A stretch of 43,100 nt of DNA from an uncultured Bacteroidales bacterium (GCA_946546175.1 CAMNNY010000117.1:1-43100); one strand, 5' to 3'; shown: positions 18,544 through 28,469, counted from the stretch's first letter. Program-made: numbers and translations. The notes: generated by a model from the sequence alone, not told the origin.

Positions 18544-21324
18544 TTAAAAGCTGACAGTAAGACCGGCGCAGACCGTACGGGCTGTTGGATAAATGAAATC
18601 TACGGCTTCGGGATCCATGATACCGATACTGTCGATGGAGAAGAGGTTGTTGCCTCTGAGGTATACCTGAGCCTCTCCCAGCTTCAGCTTGTCTGTAAGA
18701 GAGCCCGGGAGGGTGTAGCGAAGCTCCACCTCACGAAGCTTGAGGAAGGAGCCGTCCTCTGTCCAGAGGTCGCTGGGCAAGAAATTATTTGCATTCTCAA
18801 GGGTAGTCAGGCGGGGGTAGCGGGCCTCGGTGTTGGCTGCGCTCCAGTGATTCTCCAGATAGTGTTTGGAGATATTCTTGTCGCCGCCGTAGAGAGGCTG
18901 ATAGATGCTCGTAAGAACAGTAGGTATCGTACAACCCGAAACGCCCTGGAATACGGCTTTGAAGCTTACGCCTTTAAATGAGGCGCCGAGCTGGAATCCG
19001 TAGTAGAGCTCAGGGAGGTTGGATCCGAGCTGATACTTATAGTCGTAGTTGTCTATCTTGCCGTCTGAGTTGAGGTCCTTATACTTGATGTCCCCGGGAC
19101 GTACGGAAGCGAAGGTGCTGCGAACGATTCCGGGAAGAAGGTTTCCTTCATTGTCGAAATCAGACTCCTGATAGAAGCCGTCTGAGACAAGACCATAGAA
19201 GGTGCCGATAGGATGTCCGGTTATATACATATAATCATAGGGGACATACTCTTCTGCTATCTTCTCTATCCTGTTCTTTACAAGGCTTGCGTTTCCCTTA
19301 AGGAAATAGCTGACTTCGCCTATCTTTCCGTCCCATCCCAGAGTTACTTCGACTCCCTTGCCCGCGACCTTGCCGTCGAACGCGTCTCCTACGCCTATGC
19401 CGAGTACGCCTGAGTAGACATTGCCCGAGATAGTACGGAGATTGGTTCTGGTGTTACTGAAGAGGTCGATCTCGCCGCTCAGGCCGCCAAAGAGCGTAAA
19501 TTCAAGTCCAAGGTCGGCCTTGGCATCGAGCTCGGGCTGAATTCCAGTAGAGGGCAGCGCGCCTTCCTTCATACCGTTGATGACGGTAGGAGAGATGAAG
19601 ATATAAGAAAGGCCCGAGCCGTTGAACTGGATATCCATATCGCAGTCCAGGTTCGCATCCATTCCGACCAGACCGTAGGAGCCCCGAAGTTTGAGGTAGT
19701 TTACAGCGTCTAGATCCTTCAGGAAATCTTCTTTGGAGGCCACCCATCCAAGCGAAGCAGCCGGGTAGAAGCGGTATTTGTCGCCGCGGGGCATATAGCT
19801 GCTTCCGGAATAAGAGGCTGTAATGCTGGCAAGATACTTACCGGCATAGTCGTATGCGGCATTGTAAACCAGGTCGTGGTGGACATAAGAGGTATTTGCT
19901 CCGGTATTCTTGCGCTTTTCGCGGTTGAATACGAGGGCGGAAGCGATGTGATTGGCCCCGAAGCTGCGGTCGTAGGCTATCTTAGCCCTGGCATTGACAT
20001 GCATGAACTGATATGACAGATAGCTTGAGAAGCTCATTCCGGTATCGTTGCCGTACCTGACGGCCGAGTAATCGGCCAGCTCTCCGCCCTCGAACACGGG
20101 TGTAAAGACATAGTATGAACTTCCGAAACTCTTGGTATCCTTGATGTCGGCGGAGTTGTCATATGAGATGGCAGCCTCAGCGCTCAGGCCTTCCGTTATC
20201 GCAGAAAGGTCCTGAGTAATAACGAGGTCTGCAGAGAGCATCCTGGAGAAGATTTTCGCTTCTCCTGTACCCAGAATATCGTGGACCGGGTTGGCGTATT
20301 TTGCAGACTGAGCCCAGATGTTGTGGTACATTACAGGGAATCCTACCGAAGGAGCTGCGTAAAGCTTTTCAAGGCTGCTGCCCAGGGCGGGCTCTCCCTT
20401 TTGCTGGATTCGGGCCGACAGATTGACCGCAACATTGGTCGAACGGGTTACCGCTATATCAAGGTTCGAGCGGAACTTGAGGGCGTCGTATGTGCTCTGG
20501 GAACTGAGACCGTCTATAATACCCGTATTCTTGAAGAAACCGCGGTTACTCCTGTAGTCTGCATAAACATAGAAACGTGTGTTGTCCGAACGTCCGTCTA
20601 CGGAAATGAAGGCATCGTTGTCGAAGCCCAGGTTCTTTAGTACCAGATTCTGCCAGTCTACGGTAGGGATGAAGGAGTTTCCTGCCGATATCTGATCGAG
20701 ATTGGTCTGGGAATAAAGAGGGGAGAGACCGTCATTGACCCTTGCCTCGTTGACTGCCGACGCATACTCTAGGGGTGAGGCCATCTGAGGGACTCTGAAG
20801 GGGGTCTGAACTCCGAAGGTATATCCCGTCTTGATCTTGATGGCATCTGTCCCTCCGCGTCTTGTCGTAATGAGGATAGCGCCGTCTGCGCCCCTGATTC
20901 CGTAGAGGGCAAGGGATGCCGCGTCTTTAAGGACAGTGACACTCTCGACCTCGCGCACATCCACGAACGAGGCTTTGCGCTCCACGCCGTCTACCAGGAC
21001 GAGGACATGGTTGCCGCTGTAGGATCCGTTTCCACGGACGTTGACAGTAGGATAGCAGTCGTCCGGATTAGCCGTCGAACCGGCCTGATAGACTCCAAGA
21101 CCGGCAAGCTCTCCATACAGCGCACTGAGGATCTGGTGCTGGGAAGAGCTTTCGATCTGAGAGCCGCGTATCACCCCGACCGCAGCGGAGCTGGCCTCCT
21201 TACTCTGGAAAATGTTGTATCCAAGAGCGATTGAATCCGGCTTCGATTCCTGAGCCCGGAGACCCGGACAGGCAAGGAATGCTATCGCCAATGTAGTCAG
21301 TATATATTTTCTCATCGTAGTCAT
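18544..21324 (-). CDS. SusC-like TonB-dependent outer-membrane transporter (SusC2), short form
   Basis: A 926-residue outer-membrane barrel that imports oligosaccharides with TonB energy. The signal peptide ends near LRAQ (about 21-24). It goes almost straight into the plug domain: the SusC signature LVLVDGVERKASFVDVREVE is followed by SVTVLKDAASLALYGIRGADG. The usual N-terminal carboxypeptidase-regulatory-like domain, present in SusC1, is missing. The C-terminus ends in aromatic SF, as expected for a barrel signal. Two starts are possible: ATG at 21322-21324 or the ATG three codons later. It pairs with SusD2 12 bases downstream. Domain loss in SusC proteins may alter TonB coupling or regulation, but that is inference. 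Confidence 0.95.
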   Translation of the reverse strand: MTTMRKYILTTLAIAFLACPGLRAQESKPDSIALGYNIFQSKEASSAAVGVIRGSQIESSSQHQILSALYGELAGLGVYQAGSTANPDDCYPTVNVRGNGSYSGNHVLVLVDGVERKASFVDVREVESVTVLKDAASLALYGIRGADGAILITTRRGGTDAIKIKTGYTFGVQTPFRVPQMASPLEYASAVNEARVNDGLSPLYSQTNLDQISAGNSFIPTVDWQNLVLKNLGFDNDAFISVDGRSDNTRFYVYADYRSNRGFFKNTGIIDGLSSQSTYDALKFRSNLDIAVTRSTNVAVNLSARIQQKGEPALGSSLEKLYAAPSVGFPVMYHNIWAQSAKYANPVHDILGTGEAKIFSRMLSADLVITQDLSAITEGLSAEAAISYDNSADIKDTKSFGSSYYVFTPVFEGGELADYSAVRYGNDTGMSFSSYLSYQFMHVNARAKIAYDRSFGANHIASALVFNREKRKNTGANTSYVHHDLVYNAAYDYAGKYLASITASYSGSSYMPRGDKYRFYPAASLGWVASKEDFLKDLDAVNYLKLRGSYGLVGMDANLDCDMDIQFNGSGLSYIFISPTVINGMKEGALPSTGIQPELDAKADLGLEFTLFGGLSGEIDLFSNTRTNLRTISGNVYSGVLGIGVGDAFDGKVAGKGVEVTLGWDGKIGEVSYFLKGNASLVKNRIEKIAEEYVPYDYMYITGHPIGTFYGLVSDGFYQESDFDNEGNLLPGIVRSTFASVRPGDIKYKDLNSDGKIDNYDYKYQLGSNLPELYYGFQLGASFKGVSFKAVFQGVSGCTIPTVLTSIYQPLYGGDKNISKHYLENHWSAANTEARYPRLTTLENANNFLPSDLWTEDGSFLKLREVELRYTLPGSLTDKLKLGEAQVYLRGNNLFSIDSIGIMDPEAVDFIYPTARTVCAGLTVSF

Positions 21325-21337
21325 TTCTTAAGATAGT

Positions 21338-23380
21338 CTACCATCCGGGGTTCTGTACAAGTCCATATCCCTTGTTGAGTTCTGAGGTAGGGAAGGCGCT
21401 CAGATACCATTTCGTATCCCAATGTGTAGCCCAATACCTGTCGTTCTCCGCATAAGGGAGAGAATAGGTGAAGGTTGAAGCGAAGGCGTCTATGTCGTCT
21501 TCTTCGTTGACAAGACCGTCGTTGTTGGTGTCCTGGGTGCGGACCCCGTCTGCGATACTGATCTTGATTCCGTATATCTTTTTCTTGAAGATATCTTCGC
21601 GCTTCCAGCGAACTATGTCGTACCACCTGTTCTCCTCGAAATAGAGCTCACGGGCCCTTTCGTCAAGGATTTCCTCGCGGAGTTTCGCATCGCCCTGGAG
21701 AGGCTCGTCGTAAGTGTGGTACTGAGAGGCTGTCTGGACCTGGGCGAGAAGAGCGTCGTCCATTTTCGGAAGGCCGACCCTTTCGCGGACCTTGTTGAGC
21801 CAGTCGTAGGCCTCGGCTTTATGGCCGGTCTCATTGAGAGCCTCTGCATAGGTAAGGTAGATCTCAGGAAGTCTGAGATATGAGTAATTTGACGGACGGT
21901 TCATGAAGGTCTCGTCGTTGTAGTCCCAGATGTACTTCCTGGAGCAGAAACCCGTAAGGGCTCTGTTGCTTTCCTCCGAGCTGCGCTCCAGTCCGCCTAT
22001 CCACATCTCGGCCGGGCGTCCGCGGAAATGGTCGCCGATGATCATCACTGACTCATAGAGGCGGGGGTCACGGTCGCGGAAGGGATCGTTTTCGATCTTG
22101 CTGACCTTATCCGCTCCTCCGAGCCAGTCCGTATAAAGGGCCTTGGTTCCGTCTGTCTTGGTAAACAGGTCCACGAAGTTGAGCGTGATACATCCGCCGC
22201 CGTAGCCGCGGCCCGTGTTGCCGTGGTCGTCGGAGACTCCGAAATAACACCTCAGGTAGGTATCTGCGAAGGTGGGGTAGTGACGCCCGGTCTGGATAAG
22301 GATCTCGCCGTTGTAACGGTCTGCGTAGCAGGTGTTCCATGCGCTTCTATAGTCCTCTACGGTAGTCCCTTCGGCCTTGATGAGCTTGTAGGGATTGCCG
22401 TTGGCCTCATTCTCGGCAAGGAAGTCCTCGCAGGCGTCTACTACTGCCTGCCAGCGGGCAGGGTCATAGCCTCCGAACCAGTACATCTGTGGTATTTCGC
22501 TCGCATTGACGTGGGTGGCGTTAGCTTTCTTAGCGACCGGGGTGTTGGGGTTGTAAGGCGCGTTCGCATTGAAGATCGGGCTCGCCGCGAAGAGCAGCGC
22601 TCGTATCTTCAGTCCCATGGCCGAGGCCTTCGTGAGGTGGCCGTCACGCTCGGGAGTGACCGTCCAGGGGAGCATCGTCTCGGCCTTTTCGAGACATTCG
22701 AGTATGTAATCCAGGGTCTCCTGGGCAGTCTGCCTCGAGAAGTCGTAGGACATTACGTTGTCTGCCGCGACCGAGCTCTTGAGGAGAGGGATACCGCCGA
22801 AGTTGCGGAACATGTCAAGGTAGTGTGATGCGATTATTACATAACACTCGCCCTTTCCGACCATCTTTTCCTCTTCGGTCATATCTGGCACCTTGTCTAC
22901 ATTCTCAATATAGAGGAAGGCCTTTCTGATTCCGGTCCAGTTGTTTTCGGTACTCGGGATGAAGGCCATCTTCGTCCAGGAATTCAGGCCGTTCTCCGAA
23001 TCGGCGCTGTAGTTTCCGGCGTAGTAGAGCTGGGCTCCGCTCTGCCAGGAATTATGAGAGACCATCAGGTCTGTAATAGCATCGAAATTATCGTTGTCCA
23101 GCTGGCTGCAGCCGCGGTCGTAGTTTCCGTCTGTATTGAACTGCCACTGCGAGCCCAGGGGCCAGGCGCTGTTGTGGATGGGATAACCTACCCTCATTGT
23201 AGCGTAGGCGGATACCAGGGCGCGCTCGGCGTACATCTTCGAGGAGAATATGGTATCGATGGTAACATCCACTCCCGGAGCTTTCTCGAGGAAAGCGTCT
23301 CCAAACTTGAGGTCGCTGCAGGAAATAGCGCTTCCAATGAGCAGCGAAGCAAATATAAGTCTGTAAATATGCTTTTTCAT
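21338..23380 (-). CDS. SusD-like surface glycan-binding lipoprotein (SusD1)
   Basis: A 680-residue RagB/SusD protein with a lipobox ending SAISC (Cys21). Signatures include RLPEIYLTYAEALNETG and, near the C-terminus, ELYFEENRWYDIVRWKRED. It is larger than SusD2 by 130 residues, mostly inserted loops in the middle region, which in this family often form the ligand face. It is 15 bases downstream of SusC1, its expected partner. An EF-hand-like run DTNNDGLVNEEDD lies about 40 residues from the C-terminus, so it may bind calcium there. The ligand cannot be deduced from sequence. Confidence 0.95.
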   Translation of the reverse strand: MKKHIYRLIFASLLIGSAISCSDLKFGDAFLEKAPGVDVTIDTIFSSKMYAERALVSAYATMRVGYPIHNSAWPLGSQWQFNTDGNYDRGCSQLDNDNFDAITDLMVSHNSWQSGAQLYYAGNYSADSENGLNSWTKMAFIPSTENNWTGIRKAFLYIENVDKVPDMTEEEKMVGKGECYVIIASHYLDMFRNFGGIPLLKSSVAADNVMSYDFSRQTAQETLDYILECLEKAETMLPWTVTPERDGHLTKASAMGLKIRALLFAASPIFNANAPYNPNTPVAKKANATHVNASEIPQMYWFGGYDPARWQAVVDACEDFLAENEANGNPYKLIKAEGTTVEDYRSAWNTCYADRYNGEILIQTGRHYPTFADTYLRCYFGVSDDHGNTGRGYGGGCITLNFVDLFTKTDGTKALYTDWLGGADKVSKIENDPFRDRDPRLYESVMIIGDHFRGRPAEMWIGGLERSSEESNRALTGFCSRKYIWDYNDETFMNRPSNYSYLRLPEIYLTYAEALNETGHKAEAYDWLNKVRERVGLPKMDDALLAQVQTASQYHTYDEPLQGDAKLREEILDERARELYFEENRWYDIVRWKREDIFKKKIYGIKISIADGVRTQDTNNDGLVNEEDDIDAFASTFTYSLPYAENDRYWATHWDTKWYLSAFPTSELNKGYGLVQNPGW

Positions 23381-23395
23381 CAGAATGTTCCTCCT

Positions 23396-26300
23396 TTAGA
23401 ATGAGATGTTGAATCCGGCATTGAAGATCCTTACATTAGGATACTTGTAGATGTACTCGCCGTTTGCGTTGGCAGAACCGGTCTGCTCCTCAGGGTCTAT
23501 GTCGATATCGGCGAGATCAGAGAAGAGGGTCAGAAGGTTGTATCCGCTGACATAAGCCCTCATAGAGCTGATGCCGAGGCGTTTCATAATAGCGATGTTG
23601 TTGAAGGTATATGAAAGCTCGATATTCTTCAGACGAAGGTATGAAGCGTCCATCAGCCAGATGTTCGAGGACATCGTATACCAGTTCTTGTTGAGGAAGG
23701 TGATACGGGGGAAGCGGGAATTCTGGTTCTCGGGGGTCCACCTTCCGTCTGCGAGGTACTTCAGAAGGCCTCTGGTATTAGTCATTCCGTAAGGCTCCAT
23801 ATACTCGATACCGAGCTGGCGGGAAGCGTTCCAGGCACCCGTAAACTGAACGGATACTCCGAAGTTCTTCCAGTTGAATCCGGTGATAAGGCCGGCTACA
23901 TACTCGGGCCTCTGGCCGTAACCGAAGAAGGTACAGTCGTCGCCGTCGATCTTGCCGTCGTGGTTCAGGTCCTTGAACATGGCGTCGCCGGGACGGGGGT
24001 TACCGAGGGTGATGCTGGGGAGGGTTCCGCCTTTTTCCGTGGTCAGGAGTTCGTTGGCCTCGTTGAAATCGCCCTCGTTGAGATAACGGTCGAAGATGAG
24101 TCCGTAGGAGAGGCCGGTGCTGCGGCCGGTCTGCGCCATATATGGTTCATTTGGCTCCACTTCGTCCATATAGATTATCTTGTTGCGGGAGAAGGAGAGG
24201 TTGCCGGTTATGTGGTAGCTGAAATCAGAATTGATTTTGTGGTTCCAGGAAGTCGAAAGCTCATAGCCGTGGTTGTCTACAATACCGAGATTGAGCATCG
24301 GCAGACTGATATCGGCTATGTCCGGCAGGGTATTGCGGGTAGAAAGAATGTCGTAGCGGTGTTCGCGGAAGTAGTCTGCCGTGATGGAGAGTTTCTGCCC
24401 GAACAGTACTACGTCGATACCGTAGTTCTGCTTGAGACATTTTTCCCAGGAGACGATAGGGTTGCCGACAGCATTTTCTATGGCGTCCTGAAGCATCGTT
24501 CCGCTGTAGAGCGAGCCGAACTGCCAGGTACCCCAGTTGCCGAAGCGGGAATCGTCGTGGGCGGGGTTCCACGATCCGTTAAGATAGAGGAAACGTGCAC
24601 CGCTGTATTTGTCGTTACCTACAAGACCGTAAGACGCTCTTACCTTAAGGAAATCGACCACATTGCTGGCTCCCTCCATCCATGGCTCGGCGCTTATTAC
24701 CCAGCCCACCGAACCGGCGGGGAAGAAGCCATAGCGATAGCCGGGAGCGAAGTTCTCAGAGCCGTTGTAACCGACATTGAAGTCTGCAAGGTACTTTCTC
24801 TTATAATTATAGGTAATACGCCCTACGTAGCCTACGTACGCGGTAGGGATCTCGGTAAAATAGGAAGGATAGTAAGACTTTGACTGGTTGTAGAGGAGAA
24901 GTCCGTTTACTTCATGCTCCCCGAACTTGCGGGAATAGTTGAGGCTGCCCTCGAGGTACCAGTCCCTGCCCCTTCCTGAATAAGAGGCGTAGGAAAGAGG
25001 CTCGTCGAGATGTTCTACGCCGGAAGTGATGAAGACGTGGGTATTGTCATACATCGGGTTGTCCATCTTCATCCCGGGCTGGGTGTAGTGGCCCTTGTAG
25101 TTGACGCCCTGCCAGCGTGAAGTGGCCGCCGTCGGGACCCTGTTGACATACAGGCTGTAGTTGGAGTTCACGGCCCCCTTGATATTGGCGCTCAGGCCCT
25201 TGGTGATGAAGTCAAGATTCTGGCTGAGCTGGAGGTCGAGATTGAGGGTGTTGGCAGTCTCTTCGTTGTAACCGTAACCGTAGTACAGGTCAATGCCGGA
25301 CATACCGGTGTCGATGGGGATGAAATCGCCCAGGATGGGTTTGGTGAAGTGGCCGTCGATGAAACCCGGGCTGGAGTAAGGCGTACACCAGGTAATATAC
25401 TGCCAGATGTTGCTGCCGTAGCCGTTGGGTTCGTGGCGTATTCCTACCCTTCCGCCGATGTTGATCTTGAGCAGGGTAGTCGGGGTGATGTCTACATCGA
25501 CATTAGCTCTGTAGTTGTATCTGTTGTAAGTATAGTTCGAATTGTAGTTTTCGAAACTCTTCAGCATACCGTCCTGATAGAGGTAACCGAAGGAAACGAA
25601 GTACCTGACCCTCTCCGCACCGCCGGAAACGGTTATGTTGTGCTGGGTCTGGAAAGAGAGTTTGTTGAAAATGTATTCGTCCCAGTTGACGTTGGGGAAC
25701 ATTATAGGGTCTGCACCCGTGCGGAACATCTCCGTCGCCATCTCAGAGAAGGTGAGTGGAGTGTTTTCCGCATAAAGGTTATCGGAAAGCTGGGCTTCCG
25801 TAAAGATCTTGGCGTGTTCGTAGCTGGTTGTTGTAGTAAGGTGACGAAGGGGCTGAGTCACGCCGAAGGAAGAGCTGAAATTGATTTTTGCCTTGCCTTG
25901 TTCTCCGCGGTTGGTAGTAACGAGGATGACGCCGTTGGCGCCGCGAACGCCGAATACGGCTGTAGAGGCGGCGTCCTTAAGGACGGTGATGTTTGCGATT
26001 TCGTTCGGATCCATCTGGAAGAACGAACGCTCTACGCCGTCTACGAGGATAAGAGGCATCGAGGCCTGATTGGTAAGCGATCCGGAGCCTCTGACGTAGA
26101 TGACAGGGTCTTCCGCACCCGGCTGACCGGAGGACTGGATTGATGAGATGCCGGTAAGGGCTCCGGCAAGGGAGTTGGCTACGCTTCCCGAAGGAGACTT
26201 AAGGAGTTCTTCGGTACCGATGGAGGTAATGGCTCCCGTAATTGAAGTCTTTCTCTGTGAGCCGTAGGCAACTATCTGTACAGCTTCCAGAAAATTCTGG

Positions 26301-26599
26301 TCATCTGACAGTTGGAATACAAGCCCGGTACGGGACGCAGGCTTGACCTCGAGGGTCGAATAGCTGATGTATGAGACTTCGAACACTATATTCTTCACTT
26401 CCGAGGGGACTGGAAGAACAAACTGTCCGTCGTTATCTGTAATCGCGCCTATGAGTGTGCCCTTGACAATCACCGACGCGCCTGCAAGAGGCTCACCGGT
26501 TCCGGCATCGATTACCTTTCCTCTGTATTCTATGTCCGGAGCCGCAAGGGCCGTCAGGCAGAGAAACACAAGGAGGATGGTCCACAGTGTTTTTTTCAT
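23396..26599 (-). CDS. SusC-like TonB-dependent outer-membrane transporter (SusC1)
   Basis: A 1067-residue full-length SusC. After the signal peptide (about 1-19) comes the carboxypeptidase-regulatory-like domain (about 23-105, RGKVIDAGTGEPLAGASV). The plug follows, with VYVRGSGS-type and LILVDGVERSFFQMDPNEIA motifs and ITVLKDAASTAVFGVRGANG. A 22-strand-type barrel follows, ending in GFNISF. An Asp-rich LNHDGKIDGDDC segment in the barrel resembles a Ca-binding loop; SusC2 has a related DLNSDGKIDNYD. It imports oligosaccharides through the outer membrane together with SusD1. A 72-base spacer with a perfect 12-base-pair hairpin separates it from the upstream lipoprotein gene. Confidence 0.96.
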   Translation of the reverse strand: MKKTLWTILLVFLCLTALAAPDIEYRGKVIDAGTGEPLAGASVIVKGTLIGAITDNDGQFVLPVPSEVKNIVFEVSYISYSTLEVKPASRTGLVFQLSDDQNFLEAVQIVAYGSQRKTSITGAITSIGTEELLKSPSGSVANSLAGALTGISSIQSSGQPGAEDPVIYVRGSGSLTNQASMPLILVDGVERSFFQMDPNEIANITVLKDAASTAVFGVRGANGVILVTTNRGEQGKAKINFSSSFGVTQPLRHLTTTTSYEHAKIFTEAQLSDNLYAENTPLTFSEMATEMFRTGADPIMFPNVNWDEYIFNKLSFQTQHNITVSGGAERVRYFVSFGYLYQDGMLKSFENYNSNYTYNRYNYRANVDVDITPTTLLKINIGGRVGIRHEPNGYGSNIWQYITWCTPYSSPGFIDGHFTKPILGDFIPIDTGMSGIDLYYGYGYNEETANTLNLDLQLSQNLDFITKGLSANIKGAVNSNYSLYVNRVPTAATSRWQGVNYKGHYTQPGMKMDNPMYDNTHVFITSGVEHLDEPLSYASYSGRGRDWYLEGSLNYSRKFGEHEVNGLLLYNQSKSYYPSYFTEIPTAYVGYVGRITYNYKRKYLADFNVGYNGSENFAPGYRYGFFPAGSVGWVISAEPWMEGASNVVDFLKVRASYGLVGNDKYSGARFLYLNGSWNPAHDDSRFGNWGTWQFGSLYSGTMLQDAIENAVGNPIVSWEKCLKQNYGIDVVLFGQKLSITADYFREHRYDILSTRNTLPDIADISLPMLNLGIVDNHGYELSTSWNHKINSDFSYHITGNLSFSRNKIIYMDEVEPNEPYMAQTGRSTGLSYGLIFDRYLNEGDFNEANELLTTEKGGTLPSITLGNPRPGDAMFKDLNHDGKIDGDDCTFFGYGQRPEYVAGLITGFNWKNFGVSVQFTGAWNASRQLGIEYMEPYGMTNTRGLLKYLADGRWTPENQNSRFPRITFLNKNWYTMSSNIWLMDASYLRLKNIELSYTFNNIAIMKRLGISSMRAYVSGYNLLTLFSDLADIDIDPEEQTGSANANGEYIYKYPNVRIFNAGFNISF

Positions 26600-26618
26600 T
26601 CAGATTTTTCTGTTATAA

Positions 26619-26654
26619 ATCAGGGCCAAGTTGCTGGCGCATCTTGGCCCTGAT
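26619..26654 (-). promoter_or_regulatory. Intra-operon hairpin between surface lipoprotein and SusC1
   Basis: A perfect 12-base inverted repeat, 26619-26630 against 26643-26654 (ATCAGGGCCAAG and its complement), with a 12-base loop. On the minus strand it follows the stop of the lipoprotein gene and ends about 19 bases before the SusC1 ATG. It is followed by TTATAACAG rather than a T-run, so it is a weak terminator at most. It may protect the upstream transcript end or lower SusC1 expression relative to the lipoprotein. Confidence 0.6.
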
Positions 26655-26671
26655 GGAATCATTTGTCCCGA

Positions 26672-28414
26672 TTAACGGGCATCGAAAGTAAGGAAGTAAG
26701 AAGCTGTTACGTCTGCTGCGTCGTTGGCATACAGATCAGGTGTGTAAGTAGCCTGCTCCTGCTGGATAACAGCCTTGCCGCCGATCCTGATGTTCGGGAG
26801 GATAGCAGTTTCAGCGTGGTCGTCGCTGGTAGAGATAAGGGCTGCATTCCTCCAGCCGAGTTCATTTGCAATCCAGAGCATCTGAGGAGTCGAGAGACCC
26901 TTGATGCCGGCGCCCCATCTGTCTTCCCAGTCGAAGCCGTCGGTAAGATTGGGCTGGTTGCTTCCGTCCCAGAGATCCTCGCCGCCGCCGGAGATCATCA
27001 GAGCGATCTTGTTGTCATAGGTCTGGCCGATGACGATCCTCTTGTGATAGAAGCCGTTCCAGCCCATACCGCAGACACCCTGCATGGACATCCACTGCGA
27101 ACCGTCGTTGTAGACAATGTCGAGAGCCTTGAGAGCCTTGCCCTCGCGGATACCCTGTACGTAAGCCCAAGCTGCGTCCTTGACATCCCACTTCTCGGTA
27201 GCGTCAGCAACGACTCCTGCAACATCGGCAGCGTAGCCGGACTGAACTCCTACGATATAGAGTCCGTCATCCTTGGCGGCTGCATAATTGAAGGAGAGCT
27301 TGCCGGCTTCGTTGATACCGATGGAGTTTCTCCAGGCTGCATCTGCACCTTCGTTGGCGAAAACTTTCTCATCGTACACCATATAGTTGATGACATCACC
27401 CTTCTTGCAACCGGTCACGACAACCGCGTTGTTGAAGTCTGCCATCTTCTTGGACATATCGATGTTGGCCTGGATATTCGCTGCATACTTGGCCTGGTCG
27501 ATGTAGACGATGGCGACGCGGCCGTGGATGTCCATCTTCGGGCGGTCTTCAGCCCAATCTCCGGGGAAGGAGAACACGTCTGCAGAGTAAGTGTAGGTCT
27601 CACCTGCATCGAGATCGGGCCACTCGTAATCCCAGTTGAAGGGGTTCGAAGGGCACCACATTGTAGTCGTGCAGAAGACAGGAACGCCTGCGATGTAGTC
27701 TGTTCCGTAAACCTCCACTCCGTCTACGCCGTAGGTGGCAGACTCATCGACGAATCCGAGTGCGCCGGGAGCCTTCTTGAGATAGGAAGAAACATCGAGT
27801 TTGAGAGTGTAGGGACGGTCGCCGCCGAGTTTGAGGACGAGGGGCTGCTCCATACCGTCGGTGAAGTCATAGGTAAGATCGTCAGGGGTCTGAACGCCTT
27901 CCTGGAGAGCACCGGGGTTGAAGATGATGGTGACATTGGTCATATCGATCTTCGCCGCATCGTAAACGATTGTGATGACCTTTGCCGCATTGTCAAGGCT
28001 GATGTTCTCACCTGGCTCGAGGCCTTCCACCTGGATCTTGGTCGCATCGAGAATAGGGAATGCGTTGGATGAGAAGGTTACGCTGTACTTCACAACTGTA
28101 GCCTCGGGAGACTTAAAGTTGAGGGTAGGAGTGCTCTGAAGATCGACACCGGTAAGGGTTGTAGGGTAGGTGAGTTCCCAGCCCTTGTTTACCTGAATGT
28201 CAATGTCGCAACTTGAGAAAGACTCCGCCTCATTGAAGACGAACTTTACGTTGCGGTTTGCGTCATCGACGACTCCCTGAACGGTTTCGCCGGCGACCGT
28301 AACGCTGATGGATGCGATAGGAGTCTCAGGATTGGTAACCTTTTCCTCCTTGTCGCAGGATGCGAGTGCGAAAATACCGCAGGCAAGCATCATGAGAAAA
28401 GAAATTTTCTTCAT
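26672..28414 (-). CDS. Surface lipoprotein (SGBP-like) with tandem Ig-like domains and phosphodiester-glycosidase-like C-terminus
   Basis: A 580-residue lipoprotein (lipobox ALASC, Cys20) followed by DKEEK, acidic residues consistent with surface export. Two related domains of about 85 residues lie at 33-115 and 124-208; they share the pattern of V-x-G start, middle T-x-x-D-L, and a terminal Y-S-V or Y-T-L strand, like Ig-type repeats in other Bacteroidota lipoproteins. Residues about 225-550 resemble the NAGPA/phosphodiester glycosidase fold (GFYHKRIVIGQTYDNKIALM then a helix TPQMLWIANELGWRNAAL). The DGGGS-type motif expected next is replaced by STSDDH (528-533), so it may be a binding domain only. 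It is first in the operon, before SusC1, where a glycan-binding role is likely. The fold assignment is tentative. Confidence 0.78.
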   Translation of the reverse strand: MKKISFLMMLACGIFALASCDKEEKVTNPETPIASISVTVAGETVQGVVDDANRNVKFVFNEAESFSSCDIDIQVNKGWELTYPTTLTGVDLQSTPTLNFKSPEATVVKYSVTFSSNAFPILDATKIQVEGLEPGENISLDNAAKVITIVYDAAKIDMTNVTIIFNPGALQEGVQTPDDLTYDFTDGMEQPLVLKLGGDRPYTLKLDVSSYLKKAPGALGFVDESATYGVDGVEVYGTDYIAGVPVFCTTTMWCPSNPFNWDYEWPDLDAGETYTYSADVFSFPGDWAEDRPKMDIHGRVAIVYIDQAKYAANIQANIDMSKKMADFNNAVVVTGCKKGDVINYMVYDEKVFANEGADAAWRNSIGINEAGKLSFNYAAAKDDGLYIVGVQSGYAADVAGVVADATEKWDVKDAAWAYVQGIREGKALKALDIVYNDGSQWMSMQGVCGMGWNGFYHKRIVIGQTYDNKIALMISGGGEDLWDGSNQPNLTDGFDWEDRWGAGIKGLSTPQMLWIANELGWRNAALISTSDDHAETAILPNIRIGGKAVIQQEQATYTPDLYANDAADVTASYFLTFDAR

Positions 28415-28469
28415 TGTGAAATTAAGTTGGTTAGTTATTGAAGTGTTTTTATGTGCTTTTAATGCAATA

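Noticed and set aside
26663-28072. A 469-codon open frame antisense to the surface lipoprotein gene
   Set aside because: It lies opposite a gene with a clear lipobox and domain pattern. Its product is a low-information Val/Gly/Asp-rich mirror of that gene and shows no motif of its own.
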